Source of the DNA: Clostridia bacterium
GTDB taxonomy: Bacteria > Bacillota > Clostridia > Oscillospirales > CAG-382
Length of the DNA: 39,389 nucleotides
Direction of reading: 5' to 3'
Assembly (NCBI GenBank): GCA_017447445.1
Contig: JAFSNK010000021.1
Span: forward strand, 1-39,389
A program made the translations under genes and the position numbers. The notes beneath the pieces were generated by a model, which worked only from the letters and a program-made list of their open reading frames with translations, was not told the origin of the DNA and did not search any database. Every line of letters starts with the position of its first letter. Position 1 is the first letter of the stretch. This document shows, piece after piece, positions 1 to 9,042 of the stretch.

Positions 1-8
1 CTGTTTTG

Positions 9-42
9 TAAAAATTATTATAAAATAAAAATTATTATAAAA
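9..42. repeat. 17-bp tandem direct repeat, two copies
   Basis: Two perfect head-to-tail copies of TAAAAATTATTATAAAA occupy 9-25 and 26-42 in the AT-rich leader ahead of the first promoter. The remainder of bases 1-69 is AT-rich with no gene. The repeat could be an upstream promoter element or the tail of the preceding intergenic region; no function is assigned. Confidence 0.75.
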
Positions 43-69
43 AATATATATCAGCTTTATTAAAATATG

Positions 70-98
70 TTGAAAAACCGCCGCGGATATGATACAAT
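70..98 (+). promoter_or_regulatory. Sigma-A promoter with extended -10, first operon
   Basis: TTGAAA (70-75), a 17-base spacer and TACAAT (93-98) form a near-consensus promoter, and the TGA just before the -10 box gives an extended -10. Transcription would begin near base 105. An in-frame ATG at 89 therefore lies upstream of the message start, which supports the ATG at 128 as the start of the first gene. Confidence 0.75.
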
Positions 99-127
99 CG
101 GTTTTGAAAGGTACGGTAAATGCTAAA

Positions 128-769
128 ATGAAGTATTCTTTTGTTTTTTGGGACTGGAACGGCACGATAATAGACGACGCGGCGGCTTCGATGGATTCGG
201 TGAACCTCATGCTCGCGCGCCGCGGTATGCCGCCGATAAACATGGATACCTACCGCGATTACGTCGATATACCGATAATAAAATTCTACGAAAAGGCGTT
301 CGATATGTCCCGGGAGAATATGGATTCCATCGCCGCGGAGTTCAATTCCGGCTACGAGCTATGCCTTGCCGGCGAACCCCTGCGCGAGGGCGCCTGCGAG
401 GTGCTGCGCTCGTTATACGAATCGGGCGTAAAGCAATACATTTTCTCTTCGAGCCACGGCGATATCGTCCGCGCCGCGTTGAAGCGCCACGGCATCGGGG
501 AGTATTTCGAAGCGGTGCTCGGCTCCGGCGACTATTACGCCGGAAGCAAGCTGGAGCGCACGCGCGAATATATCGTAACGCACGGTATAGCCCCCGAGCG
601 CACCGTGTTCATAGGCGATATGGAGCACGACCGCGAAGTCGCTTCCGCCTGCGGGAGCGATTGCGTGCTGCTGTCCGGCGGACACCGCCCGGAAAGCGCG
701 CTTCGTGCCACGGGATCGAAGGTCGTCGGCTCTCTTTACGAGTTTGCCGATTATATGAAAGAGCAATAA
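128..769 (+). CDS. HAD-superfamily hydrolase with DWNGT motif (probable phosphatase)
   Basis: This 213-residue protein has the layout of a HAD-like phosphatase of the phosphoglycolate phosphatase type. The N-terminal strand carries the nucleophile loop DWNGT (Asp9 to Thr13), followed by a helical cap (roughly residues 16-85), an SSS motif near residue 113, a conserved-looking Lys in SKLERT, and the acidic motif GDMEHD that would bind magnesium. The usual DxDGT is DxNGT here, so the second Asp, normally the general acid/base, is Asn11. This variant is known to me from clostridial HAD proteins, but its substrate is not. Start 128 is preferred over 89 because of the promoter position; GAAAGG at 106-111 is the nearest ribosome-site-like sequence and is somewhat far. 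The next gene follows after 17 bases. Confidence 0.8.
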   Translation: MKYSFVFWDWNGTIIDDAAASMDSVNLMLARRGMPPINMDTYRDYVDIPIIKFYEKAFDMSRENMDSIAAEFNSGYELCLAGEPLREGACEVLRSLYESGVKQYIFSSSHGDIVRAALKRHGIGEYFEAVLGSGDYYAGSKLERTREYIVTHGIAPERTVFIGDMEHDREVASACGSDCVLLSGGHRPESALRATGSKVVGSLYEFADYMKEQ

Positions 770-786
770 TCATTCGGAGGGGAAAA

Positions 787-2274
787 ATGTACAGGATAGG
801 TTTCGACTGCGACAAATACGTTAAACTGCAGTCTATGCACATCAAGGAAAGGATCGAAAAATTCGGCGGCAAGCTCTATCTCGAATTCGGGGGTAAGCTT
901 TTCGACGACTACCACGCCTCACGCGTGCTTCCCGGCTTCCGCCCGGGCATTAAGATAGAGATGCTTTCCGCCATAAAAGACGAAGCGGAGATCATTATTG
1001 CCATAAACAGCAACGATATCGAAAAGAACAAGGTCCGCGGCGATCTCGGCATCACCTACGACCAGGACGTTCTTCGCCTTATCGACGCGTTCCGCGCAAG
1101 CGGGCTCTACGTCGGCAGCGTGGTGCTCACGCAGTATAATTCCCAACCCGCCGCCGTGGCGTTCCAGAAGCGTTTGGAAGCGCTCGGAGTCACCACCTAC
1201 AAGCACTATCCCATCGACGGATATCCGTCCAATATAAAGCTTATAGTTAGCGACCAGGGCTACGGCAAGAACGAGTTCATAAAGACAGAACGCCGCCTTG
1301 TTGTCGTCACCGCGCCCGGCCCCGGCAGCGGTAAGATGGCGACCTGCCTTTCACAGCTTTATCACGAGCATATGCGCGGTGTAAAAGCCGGCTACGCAAA
1401 ATTCGAGACCTTCCCGATCTGGAACCTACCTCTGAAACACCCCGTGAACCTCGCGTATGAAGCCGCCACCGCGGATCTTGACGACCTCAACTGCATCGAC
1501 CCTTATCACCTCGAAGCGTACGGCGAGCAGACGGTCAACTACAACCGCGACGTGGAGATATTCCCGGTGCTTAACGCGATCTTCGAACGGATCTACGGTC
1601 AGTCGCCCTATAAATCCCCCACCGATATGGGCGTGAATATGGCGGGGCTCGCCATATGCGACGACGAAGTCTGCCGCGAGGCGGGCAAACAGGAGATAAT
1701 CCGCAGATATTACGAGGCGGCGTGCCAGTACCGCAAGGGTATGTGGGAAGCTTCCGCCGTGAATAAAATAGAAATACTTATGAATCAGTGCGGAATCACG
1801 CCGGAGGACCGCGCCGTCGCCCGCGCGGCGAACGAAAAGGCAAAGGCGACGGGGGCTCCCGCCGCCGCGATAGAACTTCCGGACGGCAGGATAATCACCG
1901 GCAAGACGAGCTCGCTGCTCGGCGCTTCCAGCGCGATGCTTCTGAACGCCTTGAAGGCGCTCGCCGGGATAGACGACGGCATACTTCTTCTTTCTCCGTC
2001 GGTCATAGAGCCGATACAGGACCTTAAAACACAGCATCTCGGCAACCGCAATCCCCGCCTGCATACCGACGAAATACTTATCGCTCTGTCGGTCTGCGCG
2101 GTGGACGATCCGAACGCCGGAAAAGCGCTCGAACAGCTCAAATACCTTAAACACGCCGAAATGCACTCCTCCGTCCTGCTTTCCCAGGTGGATGAAAAAT
2201 TGCTCAAAAAGCTCGGCGTAAACCTTACCTGCGAACCGCTTTACCAGACCAAAAAGCTTTATCACGCAAACTGA
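787..2274 (+). CDS. DUF1846 family protein
   Basis: This 495-residue protein matches the DUF1846 (UPF0371) family in length and character: an N-terminal [15 protein letters not shown] segment, a central [23 protein letters not shown] segment resembling a nucleotide-binding loop (PGPGSGK), and a [12 protein letters not shown] segment. Members are widespread in Bacillota and of unknown biochemical function; a nucleotide-dependent role is only suggested by the glycine-rich GSGK loop. Start 787 is set by a strong ribosome site, GGAGGGG, ending five bases upstream. The frame is open further upstream to 148, but that stretch overlaps the HAD gene in another frame and is not credible. It probably shares the 70-98 promoter with the HAD gene. 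Confidence 0.85.
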   Translation: MYRIGFDCDKYVKLQSMHIKERIEKFGGKLYLEFGGKLFDDYHASRVLPGFRPGIKIEMLSAIKDEAEIIIAINSNDIEKNKVRGDLGITYDQDVLRLIDAFRASGLYVGSVVLTQYNSQPAAVAFQKRLEALGVTTYKHYPIDGYPSNIKLIVSDQGYGKNEFIKTERRLVVVTAPGPGSGKMATCLSQLYHEHMRGVKAGYAKFETFPIWNLPLKHPVNLAYEAATADLDDLNCIDPYHLEAYGEQTVNYNRDVEIFPVLNAIFERIYGQSPYKSPTDMGVNMAGLAICDDEVCREAGKQEIIRRYYEAACQYRKGMWEASAVNKIEILMNQCGITPEDRAVARAANEKAKATGAPAAAIELPDGRIITGKTSSLLGASSAMLLNALKALAGIDDGILLLSPSVIEPIQDLKTQHLGNRNPRLHTDEILIALSVCAVDDPNAGKALEQLKYLKHAEMHSSVLLSQVDEKLLKKLGVNLTCEPLYQTKKLYHAN

Positions 2275-2322
2275 AGCGGGCACAGGAGCTTTCCCGCCGC
2301 GCCGAAAAGCGCGGATACAGTA

Positions 2323-3735
2323 ATGAAAATCAATTTGTTTTCTTCGCGCCGTCTTTCAAAAAACATAAATATTTCCGGCGACGTTCCATCCGGGCGCGAT
2401 CTTTACGTCGGCTTCCTTAAAACCGCGTGGCCGGCGATGCTCGAATCGCTGCTTTTAAGTCTTGTGAACGTCGTCGATTCAATAATGGTTTCAAACTGCG
2501 GCACAAACGCGGTCGCCGCCGTAGGGCTTACAAATCAGCCGCGGTTCCTCTTTTACGCCGTGTTTTTTTCGCTTTCGGTCTCCGTAACGGCTATCGTGGC
2601 TAGGCGCCGCGGGCAAAATGACCGCGAAGGCGCCAACGCCTGTCTTTCCCAGGCGCTTGGCGTATGCTTCGTACTTATAGCGGTGCTCTTCACCACGGCG
2701 ATGTTCACGGCGGAGCCGCTTTTGCTGCTCGCGGGCGCCAAAAGCGACACTTTAGGCGACGCGGCGGTCTATTTCCGCATAACGATGGGCGGGCTTATGT
2801 TCACCGCCGTCGGAATGACTGTAAACGCGGCGCAGCGCGGCAGCGGCAACACAAAGATCGCAATGCGTTCCAATGCCGTCGCGAATATCACGAACATCGT
2901 CTTTAACTATTTCCTAATAAACGGAGTATGGTTTTTCCCGGAGCTCGGCATCAAAGGCGCCGCCGTCGCCACTCTGCTCGGCAACGCGGCTTCATTTGCG
3001 ATGAGCGTCTCGTCGCTTATCGGCAAAGACAAGTTCCTTTCGCATAAAAAACTAAAGCTCTTCCGTTGGGACAAAGCGCAGCTCGCAACGCTCGGAAGGA
3101 TCACGGCGGGCGCGGGCGCGGAGCAGATCTTTATGCGCGTCGGGTTCTTTATTTATTCGGTGATCGTCGCCAATCTCGGCACTGCGGAGATAGCCACCCA
3201 CACGATATGCCTTAATATACAGACTTTGTCGCTCGCGTTCGGCGACGGATTGAGCGTCGCGGCAAGCGCGCTTATCGGGCAGAATCTCGGCAAAAACCGC
3301 CCCGATATCGCCGGGCTGTACTCAAAAGCGGGGCAGAGGATCGGCATTTGCATATCGCTCGTGCTCGTTCTCGTATTTTCGCTCCTCGGCGGACCGATAA
3401 TGCTTCTGTTCCTTAAAGAGGGCGACGCGAACTACGATTACGTTTATAATACCGGCAGGAACATTCTGTTTATAATAGCTGCCGCCGCCCCGGCGCTTAT
3501 ATCGCAGGTCATCTGCAATGGTTCGCTGCGCGGCGCGGGGGATACGAAATACGTCGCCGTGACGTCCGCCGTTTCCATCGCTCTGTTCCGTCCGGCAACG
3601 GCGTATCTGCTTTGTTATACGCTCGGTCTTGGGCTGTACGGGGCGTGGATAAGTCTGCTTATAGACCAGTATATGCGGCTCGCGTTTTCCGCCTATAGGT
3701 TCCGTACCGGGAAATGGGCAAAAATAAAAATATAA
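2323..3735 (+). CDS. MATE family multidrug/metabolite exporter
   Basis: This is a 470-residue integral membrane protein with about twelve hydrophobic segments, the usual size and topology of MATE transporters (NorM/DinF type), which export drugs or metabolites in exchange for sodium or protons. Family-typical segments include TAWPAMLESLLLSLVNVVDSIMVSNCG near residues 33-59, where the Asp in VVDSIMV is characteristic, an AAVGLTNQ loop, and the second-half repeat beginning near residue 255. Forty-eight bases separate it from DUF1846; that gap holds short GC-rich inverted repeats but no T-tract, so read-through is likely. No good ribosome site precedes ATG 2323, so the exact start is the least certain point. 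The substrate cannot be read from sequence. Confidence 0.85.
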   Translation: MKINLFSSRRLSKNINISGDVPSGRDLYVGFLKTAWPAMLESLLLSLVNVVDSIMVSNCGTNAVAAVGLTNQPRFLFYAVFFSLSVSVTAIVARRRGQNDREGANACLSQALGVCFVLIAVLFTTAMFTAEPLLLLAGAKSDTLGDAAVYFRITMGGLMFTAVGMTVNAAQRGSGNTKIAMRSNAVANITNIVFNYFLINGVWFFPELGIKGAAVATLLGNAASFAMSVSSLIGKDKFLSHKKLKLFRWDKAQLATLGRITAGAGAEQIFMRVGFFIYSVIVANLGTAEIATHTICLNIQTLSLAFGDGLSVAASALIGQNLGKNRPDIAGLYSKAGQRIGICISLVLVLVFSLLGGPIMLLFLKEGDANYDYVYNTGRNILFIIAAAAPALISQVICNGSLRGAGDTKYVAVTSAVSIALFRPATAYLLCYTLGLGLYGAWISLLIDQYMRLAFSAYRFRTGKWAKIKI

Positions 3736-3750
3736 ATAAACGGTGGTATT

Positions 3751-3960
3751 ATGAGTTTTTTGGTGGGAGATCTTGTGCTCGACAGCGGCGCGAAAGTAAT
3801 AATAAGGTGGTCGGACGGTACCGAAACGCACGCCGTCTATAAGGACACCTACGGCTACAATCACTTTTTCGATCCCGTGCCTCCCGGCGGTAAGGAGATA
3901 CGGCTTTCCAACCACTTTATGCGCCTTAAGGGCATTTATATCAAAGAAGATACCGAATAA
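3751..3960 (+). CDS. Small hypothetical protein, 69 residues
   Basis: This is a soluble 69-residue protein with no recognised family. It alternates hydrophobic and charged residues, as in a small beta-barrel, and has an aromatic patch YKDTYGYNHFFDPVPPGGK near the middle. It is placed tightly in the operon: 15 bases after the MATE stop and 11 bases before the GH35 start, with GGTGG upstream as a moderate ribosome site. Codon use resembles the neighbours, so it is probably a real gene. A small SH3-like fold is one possibility but is a guess. It may act with the GH35 enzyme or be unrelated. Confidence 0.65.
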   Translation: MSFLVGDLVLDSGAKVIIRWSDGTETHAVYKDTYGYNHFFDPVPPGGKEIRLSNHFMRLKGIYIKEDTE

Positions 3961-3971
3961 GGAGCCGGAGT

Positions 3972-5726
3972 ATGTCTGTTTTCACACATAACGAAAAAGA
4001 ATTCCTGCTCGACGGCAAGCCGTTTCAGATCCTTTCCGGCGCAATCCATTATTTCCGCGTGGTGCCGGAATACTGGGATGACCGACTCGAAAAGTTGCGT
4101 CAGTGCGGCTTCAACACCGTCGAGACCTATACCTGCTGGAACCTGCACGAGCGCAGGGAAGGCGTTTTTGATTTTTCGGGTATCCTCGATCTGGGCAGAT
4201 TCATAGATACAGCCGCCTCAAAGGGGCTTTACTGCATCGTGCGCCCCGGGCCCTACATCTGCGCGGAATGGGATCTCGGCGGGCTGCCCTCGTGGCTGTT
4301 AAACTACCGCGATATGCGTTTGCGCTGCGCGGACGAAGCTTTTCTGGAAAAAGAATTCCGCTATCTCGATAAGCTCTTCGATATCCTGCGTCCCCGCCTT
4401 ATAACCAACGGCGGCAACGTTATCATGCTGCAGGTCGAAAACGAATACGGCTCCTACGGCAACGATCACGAATATATAAAGCGTCTCGCGGAGTTTTACC
4501 GTGAAAAGGGAATGGACGCTCTGCTGTTCACCTCCGACGGTCCCGGCGACCTGTTTATGGGCGGCGGCACTTCGGAAGGCATTCTCGCGGCGGCGAATTT
4601 CGGCTCCGGGAGCGAATCGCATTTCGGTTATATGCGCGAGTACCGTCCCGGTCAGCCGCTTATGTGCGCCGAGTTCTGGGAAGGGTGGTTCGACTGGTGG
4701 TACGGTCCGCATCACCGCCGCACGCCGGACGACGTCGCATCGGAGCTCGACAAAATGCTTTCCGCCGGCGCGAGCGTGAATTTTTATATGTTCTGCGGCG
4801 GCACCAATTTCGGCTTTCAAAACGGCGCGAACGAGCACGAGAACTACACTCCGACCGCCACGAGCTACGATTACGACGCGGCGCTTACCGAATGCGGCGA
4901 CCTTACCAAAAGGTTCTTCGAAGTGCGCGAGGTCGCGCAGAAGCATTTCGGCAAGCTGCCGGAGCTTACTGTAAAGAATTCGAAAAAGAAGGCGTACGGA
5001 GAGCTTGTTTTCCGCGAATACGCCGGGCTGTTCGACAATCTGCGCGGCATTTCCGCTCCGGTAAAACGCGCCTACCCGCTCACTATGGAGGAGCTGGGCG
5101 TTGATTTCGGATTCGTTCTGTATTCCACGGAGATAGACTACCCGGTATCGGAAAACATAAACATACAGCCGATACGCGACCGGGCGCAGGTATACATCGA
5201 CGGCGTGTTCGCCGGAGTGAAGGAACGCGATCAGCATTGCGACGATATCGGCTTCGTCTGCAAAAAAGGCGAAAAGCACAGGATAGACATACTTGTGGAG
5301 AATATGGGCCGCGTGAATTACGGTTTCACCATGACCGACAACCTTAAAGGGCTTGTGAATCCCGCGCGGCTTGGACAGCAGTATATGTTCGGCTGGACGA
5401 TGTATCCGCTTCCGATGGAGGATCTGAGCGGACTGCGGTTTACCGGAACGAACGGGAAAACCGAATGCCCCGCCTTCTTCCGCGCCGGGCTGGTAATTTC
5501 CGAAGACCCCTGCGACACGTTTTTGAAGCCCGTCGGATTCGAAAAAGGTTTCGTTCTTATAAACGGCTTCAACATAGGAAGATACTGGAATTCCGCCGGA
5601 CCGCAGAAAACGCTTTACGTCCCGGCGCCGGTACTGAAAAAGGGCGAGAACGAGATAATCGTATGCGAGCTTTCACGTTGCGACGAACCGCGGATCGAAT
5701 TCCGCGAAGAACCGGATCTCGGCTGA
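3972..5726 (+). CDS. GH35 beta-galactosidase, cytoplasmic
   Basis: This 584-residue enzyme hydrolyses terminal beta-galactosides. The N-terminal TIM barrel has all the hallmarks of glycoside hydrolase family 35: ILSGAIHYFRV (residues 20-30), RPGPYICAEWDLGG (91-104), the acid/base Glu158 in QVENEYGS, the nucleophile Glu234 in CAEFWEGWFDWW, and YMFCGGTNFG further on. The remaining third, from about residue 340, is the beta-sandwich part typical of bacterial members. There is no signal peptide, so it should act on imported oligosaccharides. A GGAG ribosome site lies just after the stop of the 69-residue gene. The adjacent MATE exporter and secreted dockerin protein suggest a glycan-use operon, but no dedicated sugar importer is present. 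Confidence 0.93.
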   Translation: MSVFTHNEKEFLLDGKPFQILSGAIHYFRVVPEYWDDRLEKLRQCGFNTVETYTCWNLHERREGVFDFSGILDLGRFIDTAASKGLYCIVRPGPYICAEWDLGGLPSWLLNYRDMRLRCADEAFLEKEFRYLDKLFDILRPRLITNGGNVIMLQVENEYGSYGNDHEYIKRLAEFYREKGMDALLFTSDGPGDLFMGGGTSEGILAAANFGSGSESHFGYMREYRPGQPLMCAEFWEGWFDWWYGPHHRRTPDDVASELDKMLSAGASVNFYMFCGGTNFGFQNGANEHENYTPTATSYDYDAALTECGDLTKRFFEVREVAQKHFGKLPELTVKNSKKKAYGELVFREYAGLFDNLRGISAPVKRAYPLTMEELGVDFGFVLYSTEIDYPVSENINIQPIRDRAQVYIDGVFAGVKERDQHCDDIGFVCKKGEKHRIDILVENMGRVNYGFTMTDNLKGLVNPARLGQQYMFGWTMYPLPMEDLSGLRFTGTNGKTECPAFFRAGLVISEDPCDTFLKPVGFEKGFVLINGFNIGRYWNSAGPQKTLYVPAPVLKKGENEIIVCELSRCDEPRIEFREEPDLG

Positions 5727-5760
5727 TACGCCGGACCGTATGGAACAAAGGAGAACACCT

Positions 5761-8700
5761 ATGAAAAGGATCGTTTCCGTTTTGCTCGCGGCGGCGCTTA
5801 TCGCGCTGTCCGTTCCGGTATTCACTTCGTCCCGGCAGAACAAACGTCTGCGCGGCGACGTAAACAACGACGGCAGTATTACCTCCGTCGATTACGCAAT
5901 GGTCAAGCGCGTGGTGCTGGGCACCTATGTTCCGACCGCGGACCAGCGGCTCGGCTGCGACGCGAACGGCGACGGCGCAGTTACCTCCGTCGACTACGCA
6001 ATGGTAAAACGCCACGTTTTGAAGACCTACACCATAACCGCGTATATCGAGGAGAGGGAAGACACGCATTACCGCACCGCCGTATCCGTTTCCAAAAGCT
6101 ATACCCTGTCCAGGGCGGCTTCCCCCACTTATCCCGATACATTGAAAACCGAACTTACCGACGGCGTGTTTGCCTCCGATTCTCCCAGCTATAACGACGC
6201 GCGCTTCTGCGGCTTCAACGGAAAAAGCGCGTTCACGATAACGATAGACCTCGGAAGCGACGGAACAAGGATAAACGCTTTCGAGATATCCTATCTAAGC
6301 GTCGACACGGCTGGTATTTATATCCCGAAAGGGGTATCGGTCTCCGGTTCCGACGACGGCAAAACGTTTGCGCAGATAGGCGCTATATCTCTGCCTCCGT
6401 TTGCCGATCTTACTGTCCAGAAGGCGGCGCTCGATCTTGAAAACGAGGTCGATTACAGGTATATCAGATTTAACGTAACTCCCGACGCCGCGTGGGTGTT
6501 CCTCGACGAAGTAACGGTATACGCCAACGTTCCTTCCAACTCCGTGCAGATCGCGCAAGGAGCCCCTCTGCTCAGCTACGAAAAAGAAAAGCTGCCCGAT
6601 TCCCAGCTCGCCTCTTCCCGCGCGGCCGCTGCGTCTGGAAAGAAGTACGATCCGGAAATTGGCTCGGTAAACGTCGCCAAAGGCAAAAAATATAAGATAA
6701 TCACCTCCGGATACGATGAAAGAATGCCGTATTCCGAAGATATACTCACCGACGGGAGCGATCCGGAGCCCTCGCTCGAACACGGCGAGTTCGTGGGTTT
6801 ATCCGCGGAGAACCCTTCGGTGATAAACGTTTATCTCGAGGAGCCGCAAGACGATATCTACGCCTTTGAGATAGGCGCATTCAACCGCGTCACTTCAAAG
6901 ATCCATCTGCCCGCGTATATAGACGTATACGCCGGAAACGGCGATGATTCGCTCAAAAGGATCGGCAGGGCGTATTCCCTGGTGACCGGCGCGGATAACT
7001 TCACGTACAGACTCGCGGTAAAAGACCTTATCGGCGCGAGTATGGTCCGCCTCGTCATTCCCGCAAAGCAGAAAGACGCGTATTATTGGATAGACGAGAT
7101 AAAGGTTTTCGCCAACCGCGACGATACGGCGCTACCCGATTATCTCTACGGCGAGTTTTCGATGCCGTTTACCTCCGAGCCGAAGTATTTCGATCCCGCG
7201 GAGGCGGATTATGACATGGAGATCGACCTTATCGCCGGAAAGAAGCAGGAAATACTCAGCGATATCCCCGTCGACCTGAATAAGCTTCCGTATTATAACA
7301 CTCTCGACGCCGAATCCACCGCGCTGCTCACGGACGGCGAAAAGGACGGTACGGACGAGCGCTATAACGGAAAATGGGTACAGTTCGGCTACGGTACCGG
7401 AAGGCGCGTGTTCTACGATCTCGGCGCGATATGCGATGTGTCGTCCGCTGCCATACACGTACTCGAATACGTCGATTATTCCTGCGGCGGGATAGATACT
7501 CTCACGCTTGCCGTTTCGGAGGACGGGGAAAACTGGTACGCCGCCGGAGTTTCGCATCCCACCCGAGAGGGCGCTACGGAGGTCGAGGACGCTTATCTGT
7601 ACGAAGCAAGGGTCGAAGCAAGCATTCCCGTAAAGGCGCGCTACGTCGCTCTGAATATAAAAATGGACGATATGCGGCTGTTTGTCGGGGAAATCGAGGT
7701 GTTCGGCAAAAAGAACGCTTCCTCCGCCGAAAAAGCCGAAATTGCCGGTATGGAAAAGCTGGATCAGTTCAAGCTTTCGGAAAAACCCGGCTATCTGTAT
7801 CCCTCCGATGATATTCTGTCCGGTGTGAACGACGTTATGCTTATCTATCATAACGTAGGAACCGTAAACTTCGATTCGCTGCTGCCGTACGTCGGATATA
7901 TCGATAAAGACGGCAAAGTCATCGACACGATGTTCGACGGATTCCTCTTCCTCCCGGGCACCGGGCAGATGCCGAACGGCGGCTACGGCGAGGGCCGCTC
8001 CAGAAAACCGGACTGGGATTTTCTGCTTTCGAATATGTTCGATAAAGGCAAAGGGATGGACGAACTGGAAAAGACCGCCGAATACGTTAAAGAGCAGCTC
8101 GGTCTCAGCGAACTGAACTTAAAGGTATTCGTGGCGATCCCGCGTATCCACTACGCTGTCAAAGACTTCGGCGACGTGGACGGTGACGGTATTTCCGAAG
8201 ACCTTTCCAAATCCGAAGACAGAATAAAAGTCGGTTCGACCTATATAAAACAGATCAACGACTTGTTCAACGCGAAGAATTACAAAAACCTTTCGCTCTG
8301 TGGCTTCTACTGGTTCCGCGAAGATATAAACAGAATAGATATAACGATAACCAAAGAAATAACCGCCGAAGCGCGCAAGCAGGGATACCCGATGTTCTGG
8401 ATACCCTATAACGAAGCGGAGGGCTTTACCAGGTGGAAGGAATTCGGATTCGAAGCCGGATGCTATCAGCCGAACTACGCTTTCGACCTGGAGGTGGAGG
8501 AATTCACGCTTACCGAAGCCGCCGAATGCGCGAAGATGTATAATATGTGCATCGAGCTTGAAATGCAGGAAAATACCATCTCCGACAAACGCTTCTTCGT
8601 AAAATATATGAACTATCTCCGCCACGGCGTCGAAGACGGTTATATGCACGCGATACATATGTATTACCAGTCGTTCGGAATACTCGGCCGCGCTTCAAGG

Positions 8701-9039
8701 TCTCTGAACCACCGCGCGCGCCTCGCCTACGATTATACCTACATATTCGTAAAACGCGAACTTACCGTCGACTTCGAAGCGGATACAACGCCGCTGTATT
8801 TCGAGACCGCGTGTGAATCGTTCCTTTCCGGGAGCGTTGCCGCCGGAGGCAACGCCGAAGGCGCGGTACTGTTCGCGGCGGAGATAACTCCGGAACACGG
8901 GAGTCTGGCTATGGAGGACAACGGTTCGTTCATCTATTACCCGAACGCGGGATTCACCGGGACCGACAGCTTCACCTTCCGCGTAAGCAGATTCCTCGGC
9001 TGGTCGGAAGAGATCACGGTTAACGTACTTGTAAGGTAG
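5761..9039 (+). CDS. Secreted dockerin / discoidin-like / DUF4855 multidomain protein
   Basis: This 1092-residue exported protein starts at ATG 5761, with AAGGAG eight bases upstream. Residues 1-23 form a signal peptide (MKRIVSVLLAAALIALSV). A type I dockerin follows at once (about 31-90), with two calcium-loop repeats, GDVNNDGSITSVDYAMVKR and CDANGDGAVTSVDYAMVKR. Three beta-sandwich modules resembling F5/8 type C (discoidin) carbohydrate-binding domains lie at about 103-255, 300-450 and 485-655. A DUF4855-like catalytic-looking region (about 690-1000) begins at NDVMLIYHN. The C-terminal 75 residues (PEHGSL, FIYYPNAGFTGTDSFTFRV) resemble a cadherin-like/Ig bacterial repeat. It probably binds glycans and docks to a cohesin-bearing partner not in this window. 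An N-terminal dockerin is less common than a C-terminal one. Domain limits are estimates. Confidence 0.85.
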   Translation: MKRIVSVLLAAALIALSVPVFTSSRQNKRLRGDVNNDGSITSVDYAMVKRVVLGTYVPTADQRLGCDANGDGAVTSVDYAMVKRHVLKTYTITAYIEEREDTHYRTAVSVSKSYTLSRAASPTYPDTLKTELTDGVFASDSPSYNDARFCGFNGKSAFTITIDLGSDGTRINAFEISYLSVDTAGIYIPKGVSVSGSDDGKTFAQIGAISLPPFADLTVQKAALDLENEVDYRYIRFNVTPDAAWVFLDEVTVYANVPSNSVQIAQGAPLLSYEKEKLPDSQLASSRAAAASGKKYDPEIGSVNVAKGKKYKIITSGYDERMPYSEDILTDGSDPEPSLEHGEFVGLSAENPSVINVYLEEPQDDIYAFEIGAFNRVTSKIHLPAYIDVYAGNGDDSLKRIGRAYSLVTGADNFTYRLAVKDLIGASMVRLVIPAKQKDAYYWIDEIKVFANRDDTALPDYLYGEFSMPFTSEPKYFDPAEADYDMEIDLIAGKKQEILSDIPVDLNKLPYYNTLDAESTALLTDGEKDGTDERYNGKWVQFGYGTGRRVFYDLGAICDVSSAAIHVLEYVDYSCGGIDTLTLAVSEDGENWYAAGVSHPTREGATEVEDAYLYEARVEASIPVKARYVALNIKMDDMRLFVGEIEVFGKKNASSAEKAEIAGMEKLDQFKLSEKPGYLYPSDDILSGVNDVMLIYHNVGTVNFDSLLPYVGYIDKDGKVIDTMFDGFLFLPGTGQMPNGGYGEGRSRKPDWDFLLSNMFDKGKGMDELEKTAEYVKEQLGLSELNLKVFVAIPRIHYAVKDFGDVDGDGISEDLSKSEDRIKVGSTYIKQINDLFNAKNYKNLSLCGFYWFREDINRIDITITKEITAEARKQGYPMFWIPYNEAEGFTRWKEFGFEAGCYQPNYAFDLEVEEFTLTEAAECAKMYNMCIELEMQENTISDKRFFVKYMNYLRHGVEDGYMHAIHMYYQSFGILGRASRSLNHRARLAYDYTYIFVKRELTVDFEADTTPLYFETACESFLSGSVAAGGNAEGAVLFAAEITPEHGSLAMEDNGSFIYYPNAGFTGTDSFTFRVSRFLGWSEEITVNVLVR

Positions 9040-9042
9040 GAT

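Noticed and set aside
148..786. In-frame upstream extension of the DUF1846 gene to 148
   Set aside because: It overlaps the HAD gene in another frame, is rich in Arg as shadow frames of GC-rich DNA are, and has no ribosome site; the strong GGAGGGG precedes 787.
2275..2322. Terminator between DUF1846 and MATE
   Set aside because: Short GC-rich inverted repeats are present but there is no T-tract; read-through is more likely.
4299..5279. Antisense frame opposite GH35
   Set aside because: It mirrors GH35 codons and has no recognisable features; GH35 motifs are clear on the plus strand.
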